64,000 nucleotides of DNA from Akebia trifoliata (lineage: Eukaryota; Streptophyta; Magnoliopsida; Ranunculales; Lardizabalaceae). Numbering within the stretch: the stretch's first letter is position 1; the number at the start of each line of letters is the position of its first letter. The position numbers were made by a program, and so were the translations under genes. The notes below the pieces were generated by a model. That model searched no databases, was not told the DNA's origin, and saw only the letters and a list, made by a program, of their open reading frames with translations. The stretch lies in contig CM030704.1 in assembly GCA_017979445.1 (NCBI GenBank), positions 16,971,658 through 17,035,657 of the forward strand, given 5' to 3'. Below are positions 1 to 11,359 of this stretch, one piece after another.

Positions 1-145
1 CCTTGGGCAAAGAGAGAGTGAACCCCAACTTGTTCAAACACCATTGAGCTCTATCATCGTTATCCATACTGTCTATCCAACTACTCAAGAAAGGATCAAC
101 GATGCCATACCTTTTTAAGTTGGAGAGAATGGAAGGCACCTCCAT
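1..145 (-). CDS. Partial unknown ORF running off the left edge
   Basis: An ATG at 145-143 opens a frame that stays open to the window edge (48 codons), beginning MEVPSILSNLKRYGIVDP and containing WCLNKLGFTLSLP. I do not recognise the protein. The sequence just upstream (145-230) is pyrimidine-rich on the - strand, like a plant 5' UTR, and the hairpin array at about 270-490 lies directly before it. This matches the layout upstream of the antisense gene at 970-3564, so it may be the start of another antisense gene in the same element. A possible splice donor, GTATGG, overlaps codons 12-14, so the coding end is uncertain. Balanced codon use makes chance less likely, but 48 codons is weak evidence. 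Confidence 0.35.
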   Translation of the reverse strand, partial: MEVPSILSNLKRYGIVDPFLSSWIDSMDNDDRAQWCLNKLGFTLSLPK

Positions 146-269
146 GGAGCTTGAGAAGAAGCTTTGAGAGAGAAGGAGAGTAAAATCGGTCAACAGTGAA
201 AAAGGGAAGTGAAAAATCGAATGTTAGGGCAAAATGAATTGAAACAGGCTTAAAATAGAGAATAAATCA

Positions 270-490
270 TACTGGTCCGTGTTTGAAACATGGATAAAGA
301 CAAAAGTCAACAAATCCGTGCCCAAAACACGGATAAAATCAATCTTAGCTTATCCGTGTTGGAAACACGGATGAAGCAAAATGTGACTCATCCATGCTGA
401 AGGCACGGACAAAAGAGGAAATGACCTATCCGTGCTCCCGGAACAGATAGAAAATTGAAAAAATTATCCGTGTTTGGAGCACGAACCAGA
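270..490. repeat. Array of six short hairpins, ATCCGTG...CACGGAT
   Basis: Six imperfect palindromes follow one another every 35-45 bases, each built on TCCGTG, a 6-9 base loop and CACGGA. The best are near 322-342 and 352-372. Other copies have single changes in one arm. Spacers differ in sequence. The same family recurs at 5738-5912 and, more decayed, at 12160-12295. Confidence 0.7.
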
Positions 491-969
491 ACATTTTAAG
501 CATGGCGTGAGTCATTTGAGATTCTGATAATTTCGAATTACGTAATCTCAGGACCCGATACCTTAAAATCACATGAAGATTCCTACGTGCTCGATGGATG
601 CACTCAAAATTCTTGAAATACATACCGGACACGTAGGAACTCGCCGAGATCATATTGGGTGAAATAAATTTTCAAAAGACCACCTCACTCACCGTGGATT
701 CTAAATGACTCACACCACTCAAAGAGTACACTCGAAGGGTCCTTAGGACCCTAATCGCACCCTTTACCCACCCGTAGACTCATGATGGATATCATACCCA
801 AAAAACTCATTGGAACTCGAATCAGTTGCACACGTGATCATAATAAGACAAATACGATGAAACATGGGCACAAATATATATATATATACATGCAAAAGTT
901 TGAAATGTCTACACACAATGTTCAGAAAACTAATACAAACTGTCTGATATTTTGTCAGGTATAATAAAA

Positions 970-3564
970 TCAGATGGAGGGGGGAGCATCGTCTCGGGCA
1001 CTCTGAGTCTCTGGGATCGCTCCAGAAGAAGATCTAGCCACTGCACCCGAGCCAGACACCCCAGAAGAAGGTAGATCATGCAATCACAGTCGTCCCTCCG
1101 AATCGGTGAAGAAAAGCTCAGCGTCTAGGGCTGCATCCTGCTCTGTAGTACCCGCGAGATCAACAACAGGAGGGCCAGTGGAGGGGGAAGCCTGAAAAGA
1201 AAGAACAGAACACATTAAAACACAGGCAGAAGTATATACAGAATATGCACGGAAATAAACAGCTAAAATGTAAACACTTACCCTGGAAGGTGTCGGAGGT
1301 CGCGCAGAAGTGCTCGCTCCGTCTCGACGTCAATGATAATCCTGAAAAGATAATAAGAGAGCCAATCAAAACAGAATATTCATGAATTATAATTTATGAA
1401 ATAGAAGGGAAACAGAAAGTGACATACCATCTCAGCCTGGAAACGGGACTCCCGCAGGGCCATCTCCAGCTCCAGCTCATGAATCCTGGCAGCCTGCACC
1501 TCGATGCGAGCCTCTTACTCCTCCAACCGAGCAGCCTGCTCCTCCACCTCTACCCTAGAGGCCCTCCACTTGTTCTCCATCTCCACTGCCCTTGTCACTT
1601 AGGCCTCGATCACATTGTAGCCCTCTCGAAGACGACGAAGATCATCAACCTGAAAACAAGAAAATCGACCAAGTAAAAATGATAAAAAGTAGAAAATTCT
1701 AAAAGAAAGAAGGCAATGACAGAGTACGTACCGTAACGGCATGCTCCTGTAACAGTACCCCTCCAATCTCGGTAATCCCAGCTCTGGCAGTAACTGTAGG
1801 CATGATGCATCCAATGGACGCCTCTCGGAACCATAGCTGGTAGTCTCCAGCCCTCACCAGTCCAGCCGCATCCACGCCCATCGCCTGAGCAAGATACTCC
1901 TCTACCGTCATAACCCTCAAGATGGGCTTAGGTGGAGCGACAAGAATTCAAAAACTCCTGTCGTGCTGGAAGAACAAACGCTCCCCTAGGTAAAATGTGT
2001 ACCTTTACTCTCTGATGAAGAAGGGGTAGTGCTGTCGTCTAGTGTTACGCCTATAGGTGTTCCTCACCTCCTGCCTCCCGTTGACAGTGAGGGGGAAGTC
2101 TCGAAGCGTAACCGAGAAGATCTGCAAAAGAGATAGTCAGACAATAGATACAGGCAGTCTCAGAGTCGAATAAAAAGAAAAGGTTCAAATACTCACGTCT
2201 CGAAGATGACATCGATCGATGTCGGCCCGAGCATTCCTAGAGCTACTCCGAATGGCCCTGGCATCTCTGGTGGCCCAGAATGCCCCCAATGGATAACCCT
2301 CATCAGGGTGGCGACGAGTAGGCAGATAGAAGGGGAAATATACATGAACAAAAATCTGGAGAAAGGAGGAAAGCGTCAAATAATGGGTAAGACACCAAGA
2401 AATAAACTGAGAAGAAGCAAAATGAAGATCCGTCTTTACCTCAACAAATTGTCAGAAAAATCGAGTGGAGATCCCAGCTCCACGAGACGCAGTAATGCCC
2501 TCAACTACTCGGTCCAGACCAGCGAGAATGGTCCCATAAATCAGACTCCCCCAATCAAAATCACCAATATGGTCAATGTCACAAATGACCGAGAGGAAAG
2601 TGGTAGAAACTGAAGAATCGTCCTCTAAAAAGAAGCAGCTACCAATAAGGAGGAGAAAACAGATCCGAAAAATAATATCAAAATCGCGGTCACCGAAGCG
2701 AGCCAATCTCTCTCTATAAGTGGGCAATGCTCCATCCTCTCCCTCTATCAGTAACAGCCCCGTCAACACCTCAGTGCTAATCCTACCCTGCTTCCCCACC
2801 ATGGAGGCAGGGACTCTGGTGATGCCTAATAGCTCGCCCACCTCCTGAACAGACATCATGGCAAGGGGCAGGGGTTCCCCATCCATAGCAATGCCTGTGA
2901 TCGCTACGAAGTCAGAAGGCCTGATGCCTATCTCCTCATCCGGCATATGAAATGAGTGGGTCGCTGGAAACCATCTCTCTACCATGGCTAGAAACAGGGG
3001 TCGATCTGCTTTGAAAGTCGGTATCTGCATAAAGGCTCTGAAGCCTACTGTAGCAAACTGTGTCCTAATGTCGTCCAAAAATAGGGCAGCAGTCGATAAA
3101 AACACACTCCACCTCCCTCAAAAACTAGCTGATGGGTAGGGAGTAGGAATGTCCAGTCGGACCAGCATCGAAACATGCCTCCCTAGGCCACAAAGAAGGG
3201 AGGTATCCAATACTCTCTCATTCTCCTCTGCAGGGATCTCAACCCTGGGAACCTCTCTGCCAACTCTACCAGCACCTACAGCCCTATCCGCCCGACCTCA
3301 ACTGCCACGTCGACCTCTACCACCACTACTACTGGGGAAGTCCTCAGCCGGACCACTCCGAGAACTACTGGCCTCCTCTGCCCGACTACCCGAAGAAGAA
3401 CAAGCAATAGAAGCAGAATCGGGTCTCCGTGAGGGCTGCCTCGGCCAGCCATACTCCGTCGCCACCCCGGACCCCAAAGCAAAGTGAGTCCGAGTCCGGG
3501 GCCTCGCCTCCTCCTCCTCATCGGAAGACTAATGCACTACTCGGCTCCTCCGTTCTCTACTCAT
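970..3564 (-). pseudogene. Antisense plant-mobile-domain / coiled-coil gene, six exons, decayed
   Basis: I read six exons on the - strand: 3564-2440, 2355-2197, 2121-1732, 1649-1428, 1341-1282 and 1191-970. All five introns have GT-AG ends and all lie in phase 0, giving about 726 codons. Exon 1 has a Ser/Gly/Arg-rich N-terminus with an acidic DEEEE patch, then a globular part resembling the plant mobile domain (PMD, as in MAIN/MAIL1 and in Ty3/gypsy and MULE elements). Recognisable pieces are IRPSDFVAITGIAMDGEPL and LLLIGSCFFLEDDSS. Exon 4 is a charged coiled coil. About nine in-frame stops, such as TGA where RFF-QFVE would need Trp, make it a pseudogene. It runs opposite to the LTR at 6326, as known for extra antisense ORFs of Tat-lineage elements. 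Sense of domain: fairly sure. Function in the element: unknown. Confidence 0.72.
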
Positions 3565-3599
3565 CTGCAAGTCGTCATGTGATCAATCAACAATGCAAA

Positions 3600-4290
3600 A
3601 ATCCTATGATCACGTATCTCGATGAAGTTAACCCAATCCACCTAAGTCAAACCTAGTCAACTCGAGTCAAACCCAACCTAACTCGAATCAATCCCAGTCC
3701 ATCTAAGTCAACTTGGTCAACTCAAGTCAAACCCAATCAACTCGAGTCAAACCCAACCTAACTAAGTTAAACTTAGTCCATCTAAGTCGAACCTAGTCAA
3801 CTCGAGTCAAACCCAATCAACTCAAGTCAAACCCAACCTAACTAAGTCAAACCTAGTCCATCTAAGTCAAACCTATCAAACATATACAACCAAAGTCAAA
3901 CCTAGGTCAACTCAACCTAAAACCCAGTCAACTCAGCCAACTCACCCAAAACCCAGTTAACCCAACCCAACTCAGTGAACCTAGTTTAGCCAAGTTAAAC
4001 TTAGCAAAATATTAGTTAAACCCAGTCAACCCGATTAACCTAGTCAACCCAGTCAATTTAGTCAAACCTAGTCAACCAGTCAAGGCTTAGTCAACCCAAT
4101 CAATCCCAAAACTCAGATGACTCAGTCAAGGCCCCGTCAAAACTCAGTCAATCCAAAACCCATTAAACCCAGTTACCTCAGTCAAAACCTAGTTAATCCA
4201 GTCAATGCCCAGCCAAACCCAGTTCGACTCATCTAGCCCAATCAACCCAAGTCAACTCAACCAGCCCAGTCCACCCAAGTCTGACTTAGT
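3600..4290. repeat. Degenerate GTCAA-rich tract (TTGACY on - strand)
   Basis: About 28 copies of GTCAA occur in some 650 bases by hand count, mostly as AAGTCAAACC, CAGTCAACC or GAGTCAAAC, at irregular spacing. On the - strand these read TTGACT or TTGACC, the W-box core bound by WRKY factors. The tract lies just upstream of the antisense gene's start codon, inside its probable first intron. It may be a decayed short tandem repeat with no regulatory role. Confidence 0.65.
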
Positions 4291-5300
4291 CGACCGATCA
4301 AAAGCCAAAACCCATGATATCATTCATCACAAGAGAACACTATTCAAAAGAGAGGGAATGCACCCGAAGCAAGGCAAAATGTTCACATTTAAGGAAGAAA
4401 ACACGGCAAGCATGATAAATAATTCCAACCAAAAAGCATGCTAAAAGAAGAAAAGAGAGGAAAAGTCAATTCAGCCAAGCCCCAACACCAACAAACCAAC
4501 TCGATCCCAACAGGCCCAAAAACTGTCCATGAAAGCCCAAATGCAGTCCAACCTCCCGTCATTAATCCCTACCCGAAATGACTCATCAACCACCTTCAAT
4601 TTCCCGTCATAAATAATCCAAGCTAACCCCAAACAATGCCTTATTCACCTCTAATCCCTACCCTAAAGACAATCTCAAAGTGAACCCCTCCCAAAACAGT
4701 CCCTAAGTATTAACCAAAGGCCTCCTAAACAACCCCAAATCTCCTATCCAAAATAACCCATAAAACCACCCTAAATCCAACCCAAACAAATTCCCTGCAT
4801 ATCTAGCTTATCAAAACTGACCTAACTCATTTCATTCACATCCAACAAACCCACAAACCACTTTGATCTCCCACTCCAAACAAAACCTAAACCACCTTAC
4901 CCTTTGCCTAATAGCCCGACCTCCCACTCAAAACTATTTCCAAACTACCCTTAGATTCTTCCCTTGAAGTATTCAAATGTTTCACAACTCGGTCCACCAA
5001 CTACCAAATAACCATTCGATCACCCACCACATAGCAATCCGAAATCCACCCCTCCTACCATCCAAAACAGTACTATCAATACCCCATTAAGGTTCCCGGA
5101 CATCCTGGGAAATTTTTCATCCACTAACACTCTCCATAATCCTGTCATGCCAGTTTGCCTCACGATTCAAAAGGCACCAACCATACCCACAACTATCTCC
5201 ATCCACCACCACCAAGTTCCCAAACATCCTGGGAAGCTTCTCACCCTACACCTACAGTAACCCATACATCCATGGAAAGCATAAAAGATGGACAAAGCAA
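4291..5300. other. C- and A-rich internal sequence of the B element, no gene seen
   Basis: This stretch is low in G on the + strand and has no credible ORF. It belongs to the 3' internal region of the family B retrotransposon, between the antisense gene and its probable leader exon. Related but diverged sequence lies at about 11360-11700 in the second copy. Confidence 0.5.
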
Positions 5301-5471
5301 TTGATATCAAATGCAAATACTGGAGGAAGGAGAGAAACATCGCATATAAAACATGTAAAAGTGAAAATCAAGTGGGAAACACAAAGTAGAGACATTGTTC
5401 GCGCACGATACAAAAATTTTCATACAAAGTGAGCAAGAAAGCCAAAAGAGAGGGGTCAACCAAGGACTTAC

Positions 5472-5725
5472 CTCGACACAAGATCGTAGTCCAGTCGAAC
5501 TTGTCCACACTCCAAAGCCTCCCACAAGCGTTCAAAGGAAATACACACTCCCACTTACGCTCGCCAAAGGTCCAAATCAATGAAAATAAGGAGAAAATGA
5601 AGAGAAGAGGAGGGGAGTTAGTAAGAGAACGAAGAGGCAAGAAGAGAAGTCGCCAGAGAGAAGGAAAAACCGAAGGAAACAAAGAAGAAACCGAAAATAA
5701 AGAGGCGCGCGTGATTTAAAACATT
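5472..5725 (-). other. Probable 5' leader exon of the antisense gene
   Basis: On the - strand this is a pyrimidine-rich stretch typical of a plant 5' UTR, ending in CGAG followed by GTAAGT (5471-5466), a strong splice donor. A frame beginning MFPSVFPSLW is open through it but may be chance. Splicing to the exon that starts the antisense gene near 3600 would place the hairpin array at 5738-5912 directly at the promoter. No transcript evidence is available. Confidence 0.4.
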
Positions 5726-5737
5726 CGAAATCGTACT

Positions 5738-5912
5738 AGTCCGTTTTACCAGAATGGATAGGGAAGTATTTATTACAACTGTGCTTCAAACACGGTTAAA
5801 ACAAAAATGGCGCCATCCGTGTTCCTGGAACGGATGAAATGGAATCAAAGCCATCCGTGCCTCAAACACGGATAAAAGTGAATCAAAAACTATCCGTGCC
5901 TCAAGCATGGAT
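5738..5912. repeat. Second ATCCGTG...CACGGAT hairpin array
   Basis: Five units are spaced about 35-40 bases apart, the clearest near 5854-5875 (CATCCGTG, loop CCTCAAA, CACGGAT). It is the same family as the array at 270-490. It lies between the probable leader exon of the antisense gene and the LTR at 6326. Confidence 0.65.
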
Positions 5913-5925
5913 CAGTCAAAAATCA

Positions 5926-6012
5926 AAAAAAAAAAATCAAATAAAAATCAAAAAGATCAAAAAAAAAATCAAAAAACAAAAAAAAAAAAAAAATCAAAAA
6001 TCGAAAAAATCA
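5926..6012. repeat. A-rich ATCAAAA low-complexity tract
   Basis: Runs of A are punctuated by ATC (atcaaaaa units). Short + strand ORFs here are Lys/Gln-rich artefacts of the repeat. Confidence 0.8.
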
Positions 6013-6311
6013 GAAAATTTTCAAAATCCTTTCAAGTTACACTCAATTTTGATTTGTTAAAACACGACCAAGAAATACCCAAATTTCAAAATCACCAAAT
6101 CTTTATCAAATCCGAGGTCTCACACGAGCTCCGCGCCATCGAGACCAAAGAATCAATAAGGTAACTCTGTCAAAGCCCGTGCTTGAGTAACCATTTTCTA
6201 CCAAAGTCATCACTTCAACCAGTAATTCAAAGTCGTGTTTTGCAAATTTTATCTAACCCGTACAAATAGGGGTTTAGTCTATTCTTTGCAGTTCTTTGCA
6301 CGCAATTCCTG

Positions 6312-8058
6312 CAAAGAAGGGTAGCTGTAGACACCCCAATTTGAACGGGTCCCCACTCGAAAGGGCCCAAAAATAGTAATTTTACAATAAAATTGGTCAA
6401 CGGGCCTCGAAAGCCCGAAGCACTAAAAATCTAACATTTTTATCAAATCGAAGCCTCTAACACCTCTCAATGGTTAAGTAGGTCCCCTAAAAGGATTCGA
6501 TATGCGCCCATTTACCCCGCTCCCTTCGAAATATCGATTTTCCAACAAAATAGGCCAACCGGCCTCTAAGGCCAAAAATGTTAAAAAATGGCAACCTCGA
6601 GTAAATCAAGGCCCCAAGACTTCCTAATGGTCTAAGGGACCCACCAGAAGGGATGTGACCCATCCCACACGTGTTCAACATCATCGCTCCACCTCTATAT
6701 TCGAGAATGACCGAACGATCGATGAAACTCACCAATGGGCCTAAAAAGTCCGATTTGCCAAACACGTGGCATTTTTGATCAAATCAATAATTGTAAAAAA
6801 ACACAAAAAAATTAAAAAGTTAAAAATGTGAGACTTGGGATACCTACCCTTCATCTATCCTCCACCGCTCCGCCTCAAAATTCGCAAATACCCTAAACCC
6901 ACCTAAGGCCCACGAGCCCTCAACTCTTTCCTAAATTCATTTCTTACCTTACCCCTAACACAAAATCAATCCCATGTTACCTAAACCATAAAATAAACCC
7001 GCCTTCAAAAATCCCATCCCCTCCAAATCAAAATAACCTACAATTCTCTAAAAAGCCCAAGCCCAAGCCTAATGTATCAAAAATCCACAAACCACTATCC
7101 ATACCTTATTCATTATCCAACCCACAACCCTAACCCATCAACCCTTACCCACATCAACCAATCACCCTCTCTACTTCACAAGATGACACATGTCATCACC
7201 ACCCTTCACCTCCCTCATCTAATCACCTACTACCATCATCATTCTCTAAAAAATCCATCTAACCCACATCACTTTCCTTCAAAATCACTTCAACCCATAC
7301 CCTACCCTAACCTAACCTATCTCCATTCTCAAACCACCAACGTCACAATCCATACCCAAGATATCATAACCTATCATCATCATCTAACATCAACAACCAC
7401 CTACACCATAACCCACATCTACACCCATCATTCTCCTTAAAACACTCCCACAAAATCACCTCAACCCATCATCAATCAACTAACCCATACCCTTCTCTCT
7501 AATCAAACAACTACCATCAACCAATCAACCAATCTCATCTCATCACTCATGCCACATGTCATTCCCCCTTTTATCCTCTCAAAATCCAATCAACATTATT
7601 ACACTACCCATCCCTTCAAATCTAAAACACCTTACCTCTTCCATCAACCCAACACTCAATCAAACACCTAACACCTTACACCCCCCATTCTCCCATCAAC
7701 CATCACTTATCTCAGCCCACCAAACACTCTACCCAAATAGATTTGGGTAAGATCTAAACCATTTGGGTTAAAACACAACCTACTTTCATCATTACACAAA
7801 TACTCTTACTCTCATTCTAAATTTCAAACCTTCCACCCCTAAAATCTATGCCATTATCATTCTTTTCAAAATTTCATTATACCCCCAAACCTCCTCCCAA
7901 CTCCTATAAATACCCCTTCCCTCCTCCCAAAAAGGTTACCAAGTTTCACCAAGTCTCCCTAAGAAAAAAATCTATTCTCTCTACTCCTCCTCATTACTCT
8001 CTCATAACATATTCTAAAAAAGGGAAGTTTCACTCTCAACTCACTAAGGACTCAAGAG

Positions 8059-8097
<39 letters not shown>

Positions 8098-8590
8098 TCA
8101 AGAGTACAAGGTGGGTTCGAAGCACACCCCCCCTCTCTCTCTATCCTCTCCTTCTTCCTCTTCTAATATCCCCTCCTTCTCTTTTATTTTTATTTTAAAT
8201 GAGTAGACCCCAAGGCTAAAGGTTCATAAGGATCATTTCCATCAATGAAATGACCCTATGATCAAGTCAAAAATGAATCCTTATCTAGGATACAAAATGC
8301 ACACACGTGGTATTTTATTTTCCAATTATTCTTTAAAATCAAAATTACCGAATTGTGTTGAGGTTACCTCCATTTGGTGGGGAGAAAAGGGTGCCTAACA
8401 CCTTCCCTTTTCTCCAACCGAGCCGCTTACCCGAATCCCTAGGTTCGATTAGTTCTTTATCCATCGTGAGTCACTAATGCCAAACATGTCATTTTTCGAA
8501 AAATGTACATCGGGTGACCATTCACACCCACTTACAAATTGAATGGTGGCGACTCCAAATCATAGTAGATGTGGTTGTCCTAATGACGAA
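6312..8590 (+). mobile_element. LTR (3' LTR) of Tat/Ogre-like family B, with PPT
   Basis: A purine tract, GCAAAGAAGGGTAGC (6311-6325), directly precedes TGTAGACACCCC at 6326, a typical polypurine tract to LTR junction. The LTR is C-rich on the + strand. A TATAAATA box lies near 7905-7912, followed by a pyrimidine-rich stretch that would fit a transcript start. It contains a run of about 30 A near 8070-8095 and ends in a segment (8350-8560, with GTGCCTAACACC and GGTGGCGACTCC) that recurs at 24650-24840 in the second copy. The right end is approximate, since family A sequence begins near 8590. No coding sequence is present. Confidence 0.65.
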
Positions 8591-10082
8591 AATCACGTAG
8601 CTACACTACCAAAATAGATTTGCTATCTAGTTTACTTCAACCCTTTATCAAAGAGGGGCATCTGTAGACACCCCATTTTTGCACTCGCCTGATTAATCAA
8701 CTCGTCAACCTGATTGCAACGGTTCCTAATGATGAATGATCATTCCAATACTTTATTTGTTACTAAATATGTTTCAAAAATTCGGATGAGGTATCTCAAA
8801 CTAACAAAATCTTAGAAATCACGCTACGCTAGGAAAATATAATCCCAAAAACTTAGAAATCATCATCTTTCAGATAAAAATAAGCTTTACAATAAAAATT
8901 ACTAAAAAATGACCAAATACCCCTAATCTCAAAACATCCATAAAGCCTACATTATGCTTAGGAAAATCCTTTCAAACACATAAAATAAAAAATCGAAACC
9001 AATTAAATCATTTCGTGAATTTTCACAAAATTTGATAAAATTATGAAAATGCCCCTCATAAAGTTCACAACCATTTCGCATAAAATTTTTTATAAATGAC
9101 ACAAACCAATATTCCTATCAAATTTCTTAAGAAAAATTGATTCCAAAACATCTTGGAATATTAAAAAATGACTTAAAATACAAAAAGTCATCTCCGAGGG
9201 TAAAACGATAATTTTAAAATTTTAACAATTAAAAATTTTGAAATTAATAATTAAAATATTAATTGATATAAAATGAAATCCTAATTAAAATTAAAGTCAA
9301 TCAAGTCAATCAAGTAAGACTTAAGTCAAAACCCTAATAAACTTCTAATTAAACTCTAAAACTATCTAATAGAATTCTAATTAAACTCTAAAACTATTTA
9401 AAAGAAATATAATTAAACTCTAAAACTATTTAAAAGAAACATAATCTAACTTTAACTCTATCTAAAAAGCTCTTTAAAAAAATCTATAAATGGGGGTCTT
9501 TATAACCTATTTTGGTATAAAAAAAATCCTAGAAAAAGTAAGTCAAAAAGTTTCCCTAGTCTCCTCCAAACCCTAATTTTGAATCCCTAACTACTTACTT
9601 AACATCCATACCCCAACTTTAGCTCAAAAAAATATATAGAAATCCTTTAAAAACACCTAGAAATCCATAAATAAATCAGAAAGATTCAGATCTAAGGAAA
9701 TACTTCGTCTTGAAGATCTGAAGCGAATCCGTGACAGAACGAAGCAAGGAATATTAATCAAGGGGATCTCTTTGCCAACTCTGAAGGAACCACCGTTACG
9801 ATCATAAAGGTAAATATGTTTTATTTTTTATTTAGGACTTTTTACCAATGTAGTCTTCTTGGGAGATAGTAGAGACCGACGTTTGTCGGGCGGGGTTGGT
9901 GCCTAACACCTTCTAATCCCGTAACTTGATCCCCGGACTTAGTTTTTTTTTTTTTTGTAGATTAGTTATTTTATCCTTTTAGAGTCAATGTTCGATTCCT
10001 AGACTGTAATAACTAGGTGGCGACTCCCAAACCTTGAAATCAAAAGTGGATCCGTACACCTTGCGGATCGAGGGCGCTTTCA
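8590..10082 (+). mobile_element. Family A (Ogre-like) LTR with preceding 3' UTR and PPT
   Basis: 8590-8662 matches the 3' UTR of the family A element near 62800 (inverted). It ends in the purine tract AAAGAGGGGCATC before TGTAGACACCCC at 8663. The LTR spans 8663-10082 and ends GAGGGCGCTTTCA, the same end as the copy at 61076-62789. A TATAAATG box lies near 9485. Unlike that copy, no primer-binding site follows; the sequence passes straight into remains of the second antisense PMD gene. This is therefore a truncated 3' end, or the product of a recombination, rather than a full element. Its LTR is about 300 bases shorter because it lacks the TTGACT repeats. Confidence 0.7.
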
Positions 10083-10129
10083 ATTGTAGGTGTTGTTCTT
10101 GATAGTACGTTCGTCTCGGGTCACCTAGA

Positions 10130-11140
10130 AAGTACCAAGAGGATAGCCCTCATCCAGATGGTGTATAATGGGGAGATAATAGGAAAAATGTACATGAACA
10201 AAAAGTTGAAAAGAAAAAAAAAGTTGCAAGATCAAACCAGTCGATCAAGAAAAGCAAAATGCTAAAAATACGGGACTTGAGACAAACGATACCTTGATGA
10301 AGGGCCAGAAGAACTTGGCAGAAATTCCGCCACCTCATAGGGGAGTGATGCCCTCTATCACGCGATCCAGGCCATCGAGAATGTTGTCATAGATCAGACT
10401 CCCTTAATCATAACTACTCGGTGGATGTCTTGGAAGAAGGGAATCAACCAGGTCATCACCGTGGAGTTGTCCTCCAAGAAGAAACAGCTCCCCAACAAGC
10501 ACAGGAACCTGAGATGAAAAACTACAGTAAAATCAGCATCCCCTCACCTAATAGTACGACGCCAATATCCTAAGGTCGACAACAAGAACCTTATGCTCAA
10601 CCTGTGTAGCTTGCCGACATTGACAACTAGGATGAAAGAAGCTCCGATTAGCTCAACCATCTCCTCCAATGGAAACATGTGAGCAAAAATGGCCTCCCCT
10701 TCCATAGAAATCCCATTGATGGAAACAAAATCTGATGGCCTAATATCAATCTCTGTCTCAGCATACGGAAAGTATACGTGGCCGAGAACCACCGCTCTAT
10801 CATCGCCACAAAAATTGGTCGATCCGATTTGAAATAGGGGATTCATAAAAGAGCTCCAAACCCGGCCCAGGTAAACTGACCCCTCAGGTCCTCAGTTGAA
10901 AGTGTAAATTCCATCATGAAGGTCCTCTAACTACCCATGTATTTACTAGATATATAAAGGGTCTGCACATCCATCCGCACGTACATCGAGATGTACTTGC
11001 TCAATCCAGTCAAAAGGAGAGTGTTCTCTATGCCCTCTTGAGCCTTTACTAATATAGAAGTACAGGCTCCCTCGATCACCATTGCCACCACGATCACCCT
11101 TACTGGCTGCCTCTCTAGTCTTACTCCTCACTAGCACATG
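10130..11140 (-). pseudogene. Second copy of the antisense plant-mobile-domain gene, truncated
   Basis: This is a diverged copy of the gene at 970-3564, with the same order on the - strand. IRPSDFVSINGISMEGE (near 10730) matches IRPSDFVAITGIAMDGE. LLGSCFFLEDNS (near 10480) matches LIGSCFFLEDDS. HLDEGYPLG (near 10160) matches HPDEGYPLG of exon 2. The 3' half, including the coiled-coil exon, is missing because the gene stops at the family A LTR near 10082. Frameshifts and stops are frequent. It confirms that the antisense gene is a standing part of family B and not a one-off capture. Confidence 0.6.
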
Positions 11141-11359
11141 TCGAACTGTAGCACGACATCGAGAAATATTTGCCTATGCCTTGCTCCCTGAGGATGAACT
11201 GCTTGATGAAGACTGTGCCGCCTCCTCCATAGGCGACTCTTTAACAGTATCATACCTAGTCTTCACAGTCTGCCTACCCTCGGACTCACCAACCAGAGCT
11301 ACCCTATTCCCTCAAGTGCGCACCATCTACAGAAAAAAGCCAACTACTCGATAAAAGCA

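Noticed and set aside
5839..6164. Two Lys-rich overlapping ORFs
   Set aside because: They are encoded by an A-rich low-complexity tract.
7072..7440. 122-codon + strand ORF rich in His/Thr/Pro
   Set aside because: It lies within a C-rich LTR; composition explains the lack of stops.
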